A DNA stretch of 64,000 bases from DATHKG01 sp035489435 (GTDB taxonomy: Bacteria; Bacteroidota; Bacteroidia; Chitinophagales; Chitinophagaceae): NCBI GenBank assembly GCA_035489435.1, contig DATHKG010000015.1; one strand, 5' to 3'. The notes under the pieces were generated by a model. It did not search any database, had not been told where the DNA came from, and worked only from the letters and a program-made list of their open reading frames with translations. This document shows positions 8,742-17,577 of this stretch, piece after piece (the first letter of the stretch is position 1; each line of letters begins with the position of its first letter). A program made the position numbers and the translations under genes.

Positions 8742-9394
8742 TAAGAGATCTTTTTTCGCAGGAATAAAATGCTGATTATAAACACCCACATGAAAAACAA
8801 TCCTGCAGCTATCGGGATGTTCCAGCCATTGACGCTGTAAAAATCCAGGGGTGTAGTCATGAAGAAAATCGTGGGAATGAAAGCAAGATTATATAAACTG
8901 ATAACAAATGCCAGCCAGCCTGTCCACACCGGAATCATCCGGCTTTTAAGGATCACTGCTCCGCTTGCAATCAGGATGGTCGCGGTTAACAGGCGGTTGA
9001 TTGGCCCATAGATCAGGAGCGCTCCCTCCCCGCCATAGCCAACCCAGGTAGGATCCACGGGGTTTGATTTCGCGATCCATACTGACCCAGCCTGTATAGA
9101 ATCAGCAATAAATGCAACAATTGCAAAGGCCAGTCCCAAGGCAAAAATAAATGTTGCGGCCCATTCGAGTGAAGGATAATGATTTGAAATGATGGTTTTA
9201 AACCCGCTGAAGAATCCAATCAATCCAAGACAAATAAAGAGATCGATGATGATGCGTGCAAGTATGATATTGACTGGTGGTGTACCACTGGCCGTTGGTG
9301 TATAAACAAAATAAAGTGGGATTTCCAATAAGACAAGGAGGTAGAGTGCGATGCCAGTCAATCCGGTCCAGGAATAAAGCGGTGATTTTTTCAT
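8741..9394 (-). CDS. multi-pass membrane protein, DUF4386-like
   Basis: A 217-residue hydrophobic protein with six or more predicted membrane helices. The first is residues 10-31 (TGLTGIALYLLVLLEIPLYFVY) and the last 190-212. The order of helices and loops (GPINRLLTATILIASGAV, PVWTGWLAFVISLYNLAFIPT) resembles DUF4386 proteins of Bacteroidota; I am not certain of the family. No catalytic residues are evident. It is divergent from an AraC-type regulator with a palindrome between them, so the regulator may control it. Confidence 0.65.
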   Translation of the reverse strand: MKKSPLYSWTGLTGIALYLLVLLEIPLYFVYTPTASGTPPVNIILARIIIDLFICLGLIGFFSGFKTIISNHYPSLEWAATFIFALGLAFAIVAFIADSIQAGSVWIAKSNPVDPTWVGYGGEGALLIYGPINRLLTATILIASGAVILKSRMIPVWTGWLAFVISLYNLAFIPTIFFMTTPLDFYSVNGWNIPIAAGLFFMWVFIISILFLRKKIS

Positions 9395-9413
9395 TTTTTA
9401 CATATTATATTTA

Positions 9414-9431
9414 GCAGGTAAATGTACCTGC
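9414..9431. promoter_or_regulatory. palindrome GCAGGTA-N4-TACCTGC, candidate operator
   Basis: A perfect 7-bp inverted repeat with a 4-base centre lies between the divergent membrane protein and AraC-type genes, 20 bases before the former. On the minus strand TACATTTA, one base off TAnnTTTG, overlaps it. It could be an operator for the neighbouring regulator, although AraC proteins usually bind direct repeats. Confidence 0.4.
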
Positions 9432-9489
9432 CAACCATAGATCAGAGCTTATATTAAAAGGAGTATATCTTACAAATAGCGGAGCAATT

Positions 9490-10509
9490 ATGGCTTTTGA
9501 AATCAGGAACATACCGGGAAAAAACTTTCAACTACTGAATGATTTTTTCATGAATGGTTCAGCAGATATGAATCTTGTTGAACAATCGGAAAAACTTAGT
9601 CTGCCTTTTGTTGATGTTAATATGCAGGATTGGTATTTTGACGGTATACGTTTGGGTTATTCGGACTGGCACTATAAAAAACCGGTTGATTTGAAATGGA
9701 ATTACCAAATCAAAGCTGAGTTGGTTACGCTCCAGGCAAATCTAAAAGGCTCTGTATTTATCGGTAGTCAAACAAACAGACCGCAGGCAGCTTTCGGAAG
9801 TTATCAGCACAATCTTTATTATGCGAATGGTGACGACATAAATGAAGGTTTTCTCAGATCCGCCCATCTGCACAGTTCGATGTTTTTCATCCAGTTTACA
9901 AAAGATACATTTCTTCGGCTGACCCAGGGAGGGAATGAGGCGCTGGAACGTTTTGGTGAAAACATAATGAATGGAAGAAGGTGTGCACTGTCAAATAATA
10001 ACCTTCCGGTTGATGCTGCTATGCTCAACATTATCAATGATATCATCAATTGCCGTTATAAAGATGGATTGAAACAAATGTACCTCTTATCAAAGAGCAT
10101 TGAATTTTTAGTAGTGCAGGCCGAGGCCTGCAATGCTGCTTTTTTGCCTTCGTATAAATATGTAAAGACCAAACATGATTTAGAATGTCTAAAATATGCC
10201 CGGGAATATATTTTGAATAACATTGAGTCGCCACCAGCTCTCACGGCACTGGCAAAGATTGTTGGCATCAATGAATACAAATTGAAAAGAGGATTTAAAG
10301 AGGTCTTCGGGAATACTGTTTTTGGTTATTTGTCAGATGCCAGGTTAGAACTGGCTAAAAATGATTTGCTAAGGGGTGATAAAACATCGACAGAAATTGC
10401 ATCCGGCTTTGGTTATTCATCGCTGCAACATTTCAGTAATGCATTTAAGAAGAAGTTTGGATTTTCTCCCAATAAGTTGCTTAAGAAAAAGCACAATTTG
10501 GAAATCTAA
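9490..10509 (+). CDS. AraC-family transcriptional regulator
   Basis: A 339-residue protein. The first 230 residues are a sensor region without a recognisable cupin motif. The C-terminal 100 residues carry two helix-turn-helix motifs of the AraC/XylS type (LTALAKIVGINEYKLKRGFK and TSTEIASGFGYSSLQHFSNA), ending with FKKKFGFSPNKLLKK. This architecture is common in Bacteroidota and Proteobacteria (PchR-like). It is divergent from a membrane protein gene, which is a plausible target. Confidence 0.9.
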   Translation: MAFEIRNIPGKNFQLLNDFFMNGSADMNLVEQSEKLSLPFVDVNMQDWYFDGIRLGYSDWHYKKPVDLKWNYQIKAELVTLQANLKGSVFIGSQTNRPQAAFGSYQHNLYYANGDDINEGFLRSAHLHSSMFFIQFTKDTFLRLTQGGNEALERFGENIMNGRRCALSNNNLPVDAAMLNIINDIINCRYKDGLKQMYLLSKSIEFLVVQAEACNAAFLPSYKYVKTKHDLECLKYAREYILNNIESPPALTALAKIVGINEYKLKRGFKEVFGNTVFGYLSDARLELAKNDLLRGDKTSTEIASGFGYSSLQHFSNAFKKKFGFSPNKLLKKKHNLEI

Positions 10510-10563
10510 GTTTACTAAACTGGATTTTCCGGCCAATATAATACTGTACCAACAATCGCAATC

Positions 10564-11184
10564 ATGTTCAACGCCAAATTTATTTCTATAGTTTCAAGAT
10601 ATTCCAAAGAAGAACAAGCTCTGAAAATGTGGGAAGAGGTTCATGCCAATTATTCAAAAACGAACCGGCATTATCATAATATTAATCATCTCGATAATCT
10701 GTTTTTTGAACTGGAGCCTCTCAAAGCCAGATTTTCTGACTGGGAGATCGTCATTTTTGCAATCGCTTACCATGATATCATATACAATGTATTGAGGCAG
10801 GATAATGAGGAAAGGAGTGCGGAACTGGCGAACGAAAGACTGAAAAAACTTTCAATAGATCAGGAACGGGTTATGTTATGCAACGAGATCATAGTAAACA
10901 CAAAGACACATGGTGATAGTACAACAGGCGATATAAGGTTTTTTGCCGATGCAGATTTAGCCATCTTAGGTAAATCTTCTGAAGAGTACCTGTCTTATGC
11001 ATCTGCTGTGAGAAAAGAATATAAATTATATCCTGATTTTGTTTATAATCCCGGCCGTTCAAAAGTTCTGGAAAGTTTCCTGGCGAAGAACTGTATATAT
11101 CATACTGAATTTTTTTATAGCCAGTATGAAATAAAAGCAAGGGAAAATATCACCCGGGAACTTGACATACTTCGAAAAAAGTGA
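10564..11184 (+). CDS. HD-domain predicted metal-dependent phosphohydrolase
   Basis: A 206-residue protein of the small HD-type family. The metal-binding histidines are in RHYHNINHLDNLFFEL (about residues 36-51) and in the HD signature AIAYHDIIYN (about 68-77). Helices with DADLAILG follow at about 128-135. Members are thought to be nucleotide or phosphate-ester hydrolases, but the substrate is unknown. The gene lies 54 bases after the AraC regulator and is perhaps cotranscribed. The downstream region to 11318 shows no further gene. Confidence 0.8.
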   Translation: MFNAKFISIVSRYSKEEQALKMWEEVHANYSKTNRHYHNINHLDNLFFELEPLKARFSDWEIVIFAIAYHDIIYNVLRQDNEERSAELANERLKKLSIDQERVMLCNEIIVNTKTHGDSTTGDIRFFADADLAILGKSSEEYLSYASAVRKEYKLYPDFVYNPGRSKVLESFLAKNCIYHTEFFYSQYEIKARENITRELDILRKK

Positions 11185-11318
11185 ATTCGGGCAAAACTGG
11201 CTATCTGTCCGCATTGTTTTAAGATTGGTGTTTTTCATTACTTGCACCGGCGTGAAAAGTTTATTATTTTGGTAGTTTAAAAGTTAAATCTACCCTGTTA
11301 CCCATTTATTCTGAAGAA

Positions 11319-12119
11319 ATGACAAACCTGGCAAAACTCCGAATTTCATTAACCATCATCATTCTTTCTTTTATCAGTACCGGAGCAAAAGCTCAGACAC
11401 CTAAGCTTACCCGGTATTTTGATTCGTTATGGGCGCCCGCTAATAAAGGTTCTGCATTCTTTTATACAGAAATGGAGAAAGTCAGTGCAGGATACAATTG
11501 TGTCTCCTACTGGGTGAGATCGGGAAAGCTGAATTGTAAATCTTTTTATAATGATACCATCTTCTCAAAAGCAAGTGGCTTGTTGTTGAGGTACTACGAA
11601 ACCGGGCAAACAGAAGATTCAACAATTTATAATGGAGATGGTATTTTGAATGATACTTATCATTATTATCCGGACGGGAAATTACATGTTCACCATCGCA
11701 TCAATCCTAAATCAAAAAAGTCAATAACGGAAGCTTTTGATGTTAAAGGCAGGCTGATTGAAGACTTTGTTTTTATTGAAGAAGCGTCTTTTTCTACGGG
11801 TGCTGCAGATTGGAAAGCTTATCTCAATGATAATATTCAAACAAGGAATTTAATAAAACTAGGCGCACCTCCGGGTAGCTATGAATTAAGGGTGAGGTTT
11901 ATGATAAACAAAAATGGGAAGCCTGTAAATGTTGAAGCGATAAACACACCTGGATATGGTATGGAGGAGGAAGCCCGCCGTTTAGTTATGAAATCCCCAA
12001 AATGGAAACCCGCAATTTATTTAAATAAACCAGTTGAAGCCTGGTTTATACAACCTGTTGTAATTATTATAAAAGATGAAACAAAAGAAGAAAAACAATC
12101 TCGAAAAACAGCTTCATAA
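11319..12119 (+). CDS. secreted protein with TonB C-terminal-like domain and YwqK-type repeats
   Basis: A 266-residue protein. A signal peptide (LRISLTIIILSFISTGAKAQ) is followed by MORN/YwqK-like text (LLRYYETGQTEDSTIYNGDG, YHYYPDGKLHVHH). The end matches a TonB C-terminal domain (PPGSYELRVRFMINKNGKPV, ARRLVMKSPKWKPAIYLNK, VEAWFIQPVVII). Unlike true TonB there is no proline-rich spanning region, and the N-terminal helix looks cleavable. Such proteins are frequent in Bacteroidota and their role is unclear, possibly a periplasmic binding module. Confidence 0.7.
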   Translation: MTNLAKLRISLTIIILSFISTGAKAQTPKLTRYFDSLWAPANKGSAFFYTEMEKVSAGYNCVSYWVRSGKLNCKSFYNDTIFSKASGLLLRYYETGQTEDSTIYNGDGILNDTYHYYPDGKLHVHHRINPKSKKSITEAFDVKGRLIEDFVFIEEASFSTGAADWKAYLNDNIQTRNLIKLGAPPGSYELRVRFMINKNGKPVNVEAINTPGYGMEEEARRLVMKSPKWKPAIYLNKPVEAWFIQPVVIIIKDETKEEKQSRKTAS

Positions 12120-12224
12120 AACCTGCATTCTCTTTCCAGTTTGCTAACTCATTATATTCATGTATACTTGTTAAGGTAATTGAGGAGATCCCAAAGCAGA
12201 TCTTCCTGCCTATACAAAAGCAAC

Positions 12225-14462
12225 ATGAGTAAAAAAACTTTCCAGGGTAGAAATATATTCTATCTTTTTGGCCTTGTGGCAATTATTGCCGTGCTATCCT
12301 GTAAGAACCGTAAGGATGTTCCCCATGATTACAGCGGTTGGCCCGCTTATGCCGGCTCTAAGGACGGTATTCGATATTCATCTAATGACGAGATTAATAA
12401 AAAAAATGTTTCTACTCTCAAATTAGCATGGAGTTATAGCTCCGGAGATAAAGACACTGGTAGCCGCTCACAGATCCAATGCAATCCGATCGTAATCGAA
12501 GGTATTCTCTACGGTGTTTCTCCTCAATTGAAATTATTTGCCCTGGATGCTGCAAGCGGTATTCAAAAATGGCGTTTTGATCCTGCAAAAGAAGATACTG
12601 CTACAGCAAAAATTCCAAATGCTTTTTTCCAGGTGAGCCGCGGAGTAATATATTGGGCAGATGAGGCTGGTGAAAACAAACGTATCTTTTATGGTGCAGG
12701 TTCCAAAATTTATGCAATTGATTTAAAGGAAGGCAAACCCGTAAGAAGTTTTGGGAAAAACGGGCATATCGATTTTGCGGATAACGCCGGAAGGAAACAG
12801 GGAACATACAATCCCTATATAGTAGTCACTACGCCCGGAGTAGTATATAAAAATCTTTTGATTTCGGGTATGCGTGTGGGTGAGTCTGCTGATGCTGCAC
12901 CAGGTTCTATCCGGGCTTTTGATGCCAGGACTGGTCAACTTGCCTGGACATTTAACACGATACCGCAGCCTGGTGAAAAAGGCTATGAAACCTGGCCCGA
13001 TAAAGATGCCTGGAAAAAACTGGGCGGAGCTAACAGCTGGGGTGGGATGGCCCTGGATGAAGAGACTGGGGTGGTCTATATTCCAACCGGCTCGGTGAGT
13101 GGAGACTTTTATGGTGGTGTTCGCAAAGGACAAAATTTATATGGGAACAGCCTTATTGCTCTTGAAGCTTCCACTGGCAAATACATCTGGCATTATCAAA
13201 CTATTCATCATGATCTATGGGATCGTGATCTGCCGACCAACCCAAATCTTATCACAATAAAAAAAGATGGAAAAAATATTGATGCAATTGCACAGATAAC
13301 CAAACATGGTTATGTGTTTTTATTTGACCGGAAAAATGGTGAGCCTGTGTTCCCGATTGAAGAGAAGCCGTTTCCAGGATCTGATCTCCCAGGCGAACAA
13401 ACCTGGCCTACTCAACCAATTCCAACCTTGCCTGAACCATTTGCGAGGCAAACATTTGATTCATCTGATGTAACAGATCTTGACCCGGAAACCCACCGGG
13501 ATATGATGGAAAAATATCTCAAAGTAAAACGCAAAGGAATGTTTGAACCACCAGGAAAAGATGGCTCCTGGATATTCCCTGGATTTGATGGAGGAGGAGA
13601 ATGGGGTGGGGCAGCTGTTGATCCTGAAACGGGTATTTTATATATCAACAGCTCAGAGTTACCCTGGGCGCTGACAATGATCGATGTGCCGAAAAAAACA
13701 TCAGATAGATCTCTCAGGGGAATCGGTCGTGATGTTTATGGAAAATATTGTCTGAGCTGTCATGGTACCGGACTTAAAGGCAACGGCAGTTCGTTTCCAT
13801 CATTGCTTAATCTTGAAAAAAAATATAACGAGGAGAAGCTCAGTGCGATCATTTCAAACGGAAGAAACATGATGCCAGCTTTCAAACAAATTGCTGACAA
13901 TGATAAAAAAGCGTTGATAACTTATTTATTAAATGTTGAATCCAAAGAGCCAGGTGATGAAGTAAAAATTGTTAAATCAGGTTCTGCACGAAAAGATGAT
14001 GTCATTGCGGTGGCAGCAACCTCGATACTGGATGAGATACCATTCACCATGACAGGTTATAACAGGTTCAATGATAAAAATGGTTATCCGGGTATTAAAC
14101 CACCGTGGGGAACATTAAATGCCGTTGATCTTAACAGTGGCAAATTACTTTGGAAAGTGTCATTGGGTGAGTATGCCGAACTTACCAAAAAAGGAATACC
14201 CGTTACCGGAACGGAGGGTTATGGCGGACCTGTCGTGACCAAAGGTGGGCTGGTATTTATTGCAGCTTCAAAAGACGCTAAAATAAGGGCATTCGATAAA
14301 GCCACAGGGAAGGTTTTATGGGAAGCATCATTGCCGGCAGCCGGTTTTGCAACCCCGGCAGTTTATGCAGTTAATGGAAAACAATATGTAGTGATTGCCT
14401 GCGGTGGTGGTAAGATTGGTACTAAAAGCGGCGATCAGTTTCTTGCATTTTCTTTGCCTTGA
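12225..14462 (+). CDS. PQQ-dependent quinoprotein dehydrogenase lipoprotein with inserted cytochrome c domain
   Basis: About 745 residues from the ATG at 12225. This start leads directly into a lipoprotein signal (FYLFGLVAIIAVLSC); an upstream in-frame ATG would only add a basic tail. The body is a PQQ eight-bladed propeller: WPAYAGSKDGIRYSSNDEI, then NSWGGMALDEETGVVYIPTG and WHYQTIHHDLWDRDLP as in glucose-type quinoproteins. A mono-haem cytochrome c domain (CLSCH at residues 509-513, methionine ligand probably in NMMPAF) is inserted before the last blades resume (FTMTGYNRFNDKNGYPG, DLNSGKLLWKVSLGEYAELT). It would oxidise a sugar or alcohol in the periplasm or at the outer membrane and pass electrons directly to its own haem. 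No PQQ synthesis genes are in view. Confidence 0.9.
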   Translation: MSKKTFQGRNIFYLFGLVAIIAVLSCKNRKDVPHDYSGWPAYAGSKDGIRYSSNDEINKKNVSTLKLAWSYSSGDKDTGSRSQIQCNPIVIEGILYGVSPQLKLFALDAASGIQKWRFDPAKEDTATAKIPNAFFQVSRGVIYWADEAGENKRIFYGAGSKIYAIDLKEGKPVRSFGKNGHIDFADNAGRKQGTYNPYIVVTTPGVVYKNLLISGMRVGESADAAPGSIRAFDARTGQLAWTFNTIPQPGEKGYETWPDKDAWKKLGGANSWGGMALDEETGVVYIPTGSVSGDFYGGVRKGQNLYGNSLIALEASTGKYIWHYQTIHHDLWDRDLPTNPNLITIKKDGKNIDAIAQITKHGYVFLFDRKNGEPVFPIEEKPFPGSDLPGEQTWPTQPIPTLPEPFARQTFDSSDVTDLDPETHRDMMEKYLKVKRKGMFEPPGKDGSWIFPGFDGGGEWGGAAVDPETGILYINSSELPWALTMIDVPKKTSDRSLRGIGRDVYGKYCLSCHGTGLKGNGSSFPSLLNLEKKYNEEKLSAIISNGRNMMPAFKQIADNDKKALITYLLNVESKEPGDEVKIVKSGSARKDDVIAVAATSILDEIPFTMTGYNRFNDKNGYPGIKPPWGTLNAVDLNSGKLLWKVSLGEYAELTKKGIPVTGTEGYGGPVVTKGGLVFIAASKDAKIRAFDKATGKVLWEASLPAAGFATPAVYAVNGKQYVVIACGGGKIGTKSGDQFLAFSLP

Positions 14463-14497
14463 TGGGCCAGTACATTTAATATTCTTAAATTAACATT

Positions 14498-15625
14498 ATG
14501 AAACACCCATCAAGGAGAAACTTTTTAAAAAATGCAGCATTAACTGGTGCAGCTGCCTGGGTAAACCCGGTAAGCGCATTTTCAGACATCGATAACATTC
14601 AAGGCGGCCAGGCGAAAACAGAGGATCTTATCATCGGGCATGGCAGCTACAGGTACAAGGTTGATAAAGCCTGGGCAAAGATCAATGCCGGGACAACTCC
14701 GCTTGCCAACTGTCATGAGATGGTGCAAGACTCTAAAGGCAACCTGATAATGCTTGGTGATGAACCAAAAAATAATGTACTGATTTTTGATAAAAGCGGT
14801 AAGCTCATTGATACCTGGGGACATGGATTTCCAGGTGGACATGGATTGTCAATCTCAAACGAAGGAGGAACGGATTACCTGATGATCACAGACTGTGGTT
14901 ATTTCAATAACCCGAAAGGTGGTGGTAACAGCCAGGCAGGACAAGTTGTAAAGATGACCACAGATGGAAGACTTGTGTTTGCAATCGGACACCCGCGCAC
15001 AATCGGTATTTACAAAGATGAAGAGCCGTTCAGGCCAACCGAGACTGCCGTAGCACCCAATGGTGATATCTATGTTGCTGATGGTTATGGTTCAGATTAT
15101 ATTATCCATTATAACAGCAAAGGCCAATATATCAGGCATTTTGGAGGGCATAACAATTCGAATCCGGATCATAACCTTCGCAATGCACATGGGGTTACTG
15201 TTGACAACAGGCAAAAAGATAAACCGGTTTTGATCTGTACATCAAGGGAAGAAAATTGTTTCAAAGTTTTTTCAATGGATGGCAAATATTTGAATAAGAT
15301 TGATATGCCTGGTATGTATGTTTGTCGTGCGGTAATAAACGGTGAAAATCTTTATGCAGGTACCTGTTGGTCCAAAGATGCGAACGGGAAACGAAAAGAC
15401 CGTTCGGGCTTTGTAACTATCCTTGACAAAAAGAACCAGGTAATTTCAAATCCTGGAGGCAAATCTCCGGATTATAAACAAGGATTACTTCAGCCCGTAT
15501 TGCAGGATGAATCAGCCGTGTTTGCTCATTGTCATGATGTTTGTATAGATGATGAGAAAAATTTGTATGTCTGCCAGTGGAACGCCAACCAGACACCCCC
15601 TGTAAAGCTTACACTTGTATCCTGA
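14498..15625 (+). CDS. Tat-exported NHL-repeat beta-propeller protein
   Basis: A 375-residue protein with a twin-arginine signal (SRRNFLKNAALTGAAAW at the N-terminus). NHL-type propeller repeats follow (NVLIFDKSGKLIDTWGHG, VAPNGDIYVADGYGSDYIIH, DEKNLYVCQWNAN). The overall pattern resembles peptidyl-alpha-hydroxyglycine alpha-amidating lyase-like proteins. The gene starts 35 bases after the quinoprotein gene and is likely cotranscribed with it. The Tat signal suggests the protein folds, or binds a cofactor or metal, before export. The substrate is unknown. Confidence 0.8.
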   Translation: MKHPSRRNFLKNAALTGAAAWVNPVSAFSDIDNIQGGQAKTEDLIIGHGSYRYKVDKAWAKINAGTTPLANCHEMVQDSKGNLIMLGDEPKNNVLIFDKSGKLIDTWGHGFPGGHGLSISNEGGTDYLMITDCGYFNNPKGGGNSQAGQVVKMTTDGRLVFAIGHPRTIGIYKDEEPFRPTETAVAPNGDIYVADGYGSDYIIHYNSKGQYIRHFGGHNNSNPDHNLRNAHGVTVDNRQKDKPVLICTSREENCFKVFSMDGKYLNKIDMPGMYVCRAVINGENLYAGTCWSKDANGKRKDRSGFVTILDKKNQVISNPGGKSPDYKQGLLQPVLQDESAVFAHCHDVCIDDEKNLYVCQWNANQTPPVKLTLVS

Positions 15626-15629
15626 TGCC

Positions 15630-16085
15630 ATGAAACTTCAGTTACCAATACGGATAATTTTGGAAGCGCCCCCGGCGGGAGTGGATTACGGAATTCAAAA
15701 AGGCAGTGGAAACAATTATGAAACAATTGAAAAGCAAAGGTCTGATGGCCGCGATCTGCAATTCAATTTTTCTATTATGATAAAAAATACCGACCCCTCT
15801 TCCCCTGACTTTTCGGGTCCATTTGTGCAGGGTCCCGCCGGTGAACGTTTTATTTATATTGATATAGGAACAACTGCGGGCCAGTTTGGCACTTCATGGA
15901 GTCGTCGGCTAAAAATTCCCCTAAAAAACATCTCTATGGAAACACCTGATGTATTATCAGGAAATTCAACCGTCATAATGGTTACAAAGGTTCCGGGAAC
16001 CGGTAAAGACGGTGGTCCAAACTGTGCTACTGTAAAACCTTTCGCAGGCTGGCATTTTATAAACAATGACCCAATCACGAAATGA
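15630..16085 (+). CDS. DUF5990 family protein
   Basis: About 151 residues from the ATG at 15630, four bases after the preceding stop. An in-frame ATG at 15615 would overlap the previous gene. The sequence has the DUF5990 look: LPIRIILEAPPAGVDYGIQ at the start, GPFVQGPAGERFIYIDIGT in the middle, WSRRLKIPL, then KDGGPNCATVKPFAGWHF near the end. Function is unknown. Its stop overlaps the next ATG in ATGA (16082-16085), so it is translationally coupled to the broken DUF3052 gene. Confidence 0.75.
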   Translation: MKLQLPIRIILEAPPAGVDYGIQKGSGNNYETIEKQRSDGRDLQFNFSIMIKNTDPSSPDFSGPFVQGPAGERFIYIDIGTTAGQFGTSWSRRLKIPLKNISMETPDVLSGNSTVIMVTKVPGTGKDGGPNCATVKPFAGWHFINNDPITK

Positions 16086-16351
16086 TAAAAACACCAGGCT
16101 ATTCGGGAACTCCACTCGCAAAAAAACTCGGTATTAAACTGGGCTTCGTGGTAAGATTGATTGGTCAACCCGATTATTATTTTGACCTTTTTACGGATCT
16201 GCCTGAAGATGTTCTTTTCGAGTCAAAGAAAAAGGGCGTGAAAAACCTGGTACATTTAAATACAATGAAATTTATCAAGAAAACTCTCCAATGTTTTTTG
16301 CTCTTATTAGTAATATGTTTTGTAATTTATATATGGAAGTTTTGCCCATAA
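16082..16351 (+). pseudogene. truncated DUF3052 gene fused in frame to the start of a broken serine hydrolase
   Basis: The first 59 codons match the N-terminal half of DUF3052 proteins (TPGYSGTPLAKKLGIKLGF, then LPEDVLFESKKKGVKNLVHL). These proteins usually run to about 130-140 residues. Here the sequence changes abruptly after VHL, at about 16258, and passes in frame into MKFIKKTLQ, the signal-anchor of a serine hydrolase, ending at a TAA at 16349-16351. The C-terminal half of the domain is absent. A deletion or rearrangement joined the two genes. The hybrid 89-residue product would have one membrane helix. Confidence 0.7.
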
Positions 16352-17358
16352 TCTCTGGACGCGTAGCAAAAGAAATGTGTTCGGATATTTTTGTCTCAGG
16401 TAGAACTCCAGAAGATATAGCAAAACACGAAACAAGTATTTTCCCTTATAATTTGGCTTCCTATTCTGTGAATATTGAAGATAGTTCTGTAAGTGTGTCG
16501 GTGTTAGGGTTTGCCAAAAGAAGGGCGATTTATAGGGATGGTCTGGGAGCAACATTAATTAGTCGAATCAGTGAAAATGAATTAAGAAGGCAATCCTTAA
16601 ATATTATAAGCAGGACGTCCGCTTATCAGGATTCAACCCCTTTTCCTCAAGGAGATCTTATCGATGACAAAAAACCTAAGGGTGTCGACACAGCTGTATT
16701 AGAGTCTGCAATTAATTATGCATTTCATGAGCCTCACAATGAAAACCAACGACAAACAAGGGCTGTGATAGTTGTGTACATGGGAAAAGTAATCGCTGAA
16801 CGGTATGCGGATGGTTATTCAATCAAGTCAAAACAATTAGGCTGGTCGATGACCAAGGGGATTATAAATGCAATGATTGGCATTTTGGTCCAGCAAGGAA
16901 AACTAAATATAAATTCACCCGCCCCTATTGAAGAATGGAAAAATGACGAGAGGAAAAAAATTACAATTGCTAATCTAATGCATATGGACAGTGGATTGCA
17001 ATTCTGGTGGTTTCCAGCTGGACCTAGCGATCTGACAAATATGTTGTTTAAAGAAGGGAATATGAGCGATTTTGCAATTAATAATAAATTTACAGCTACA
17101 GCTTCGAAAGCGGTGAATTCAAGTAAAGGCGGGAAATATGGTGCTTTATGGTGGACGAATGAAGCAGATAATAATAATAATAATAAAAAGTACATTAATG
17201 TACCATCTGATTGTTTTTCATGTCAGGGTTATGACGGGCAGTTCGTTTGGGTGATCCCATCAAAAAAATTAGTAGTTGTCAGATTGAGTTTTGAACGCGG
17301 CGACCCTTTAGATCCAAACATTTTGCTGTCCCAGATTATTGAAGCATTGCCAGAGTAA
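16265..17358 (+). pseudogene. decayed serine beta-lactamase-family hydrolase
   Basis: The ATG at 16265 begins a signal-anchor (LLLLVICFVIYIW). The conserved continuation PIISGRVAKEMCSDIFVSGR is in the next frame, so one base is missing near the T-run at 16340-16343. The remaining frame runs to 17358. It keeps the SxxK motif (GWSMTKG, serine codon at 16846) and the C-terminal strands (SCQGYDGQFVWVIPSKKLVV). The middle is gone: NNKF is followed directly by the late GKYGALWWTN segment, so about 80-90 residues including the expected YSS-type second catalytic motif are missing. A frameshift plus an internal deletion make it a pseudogene. Translation from an internal ATG at 16291 would still lack the active site. 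Confidence 0.75.
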
Positions 17359-17577
17359 TTACGCCTCAACTTAGCATCCATCAGATATTAAGTGTTTATT
17401 TCTCAAAATGCATGTGTTTCTGTTATTAAGTGATGAGATCATTTTTTATCGCAACTAATACCTTTGAATTATCTCTCTTAAGGCTAAAAGCTGCTTTTTA
17501 TCTTAAATAACTCAAAACAATATATATAAGAATGTACAGGTTTTAGTAGATTCGGCCAACGCAACCAACGCCAATTT

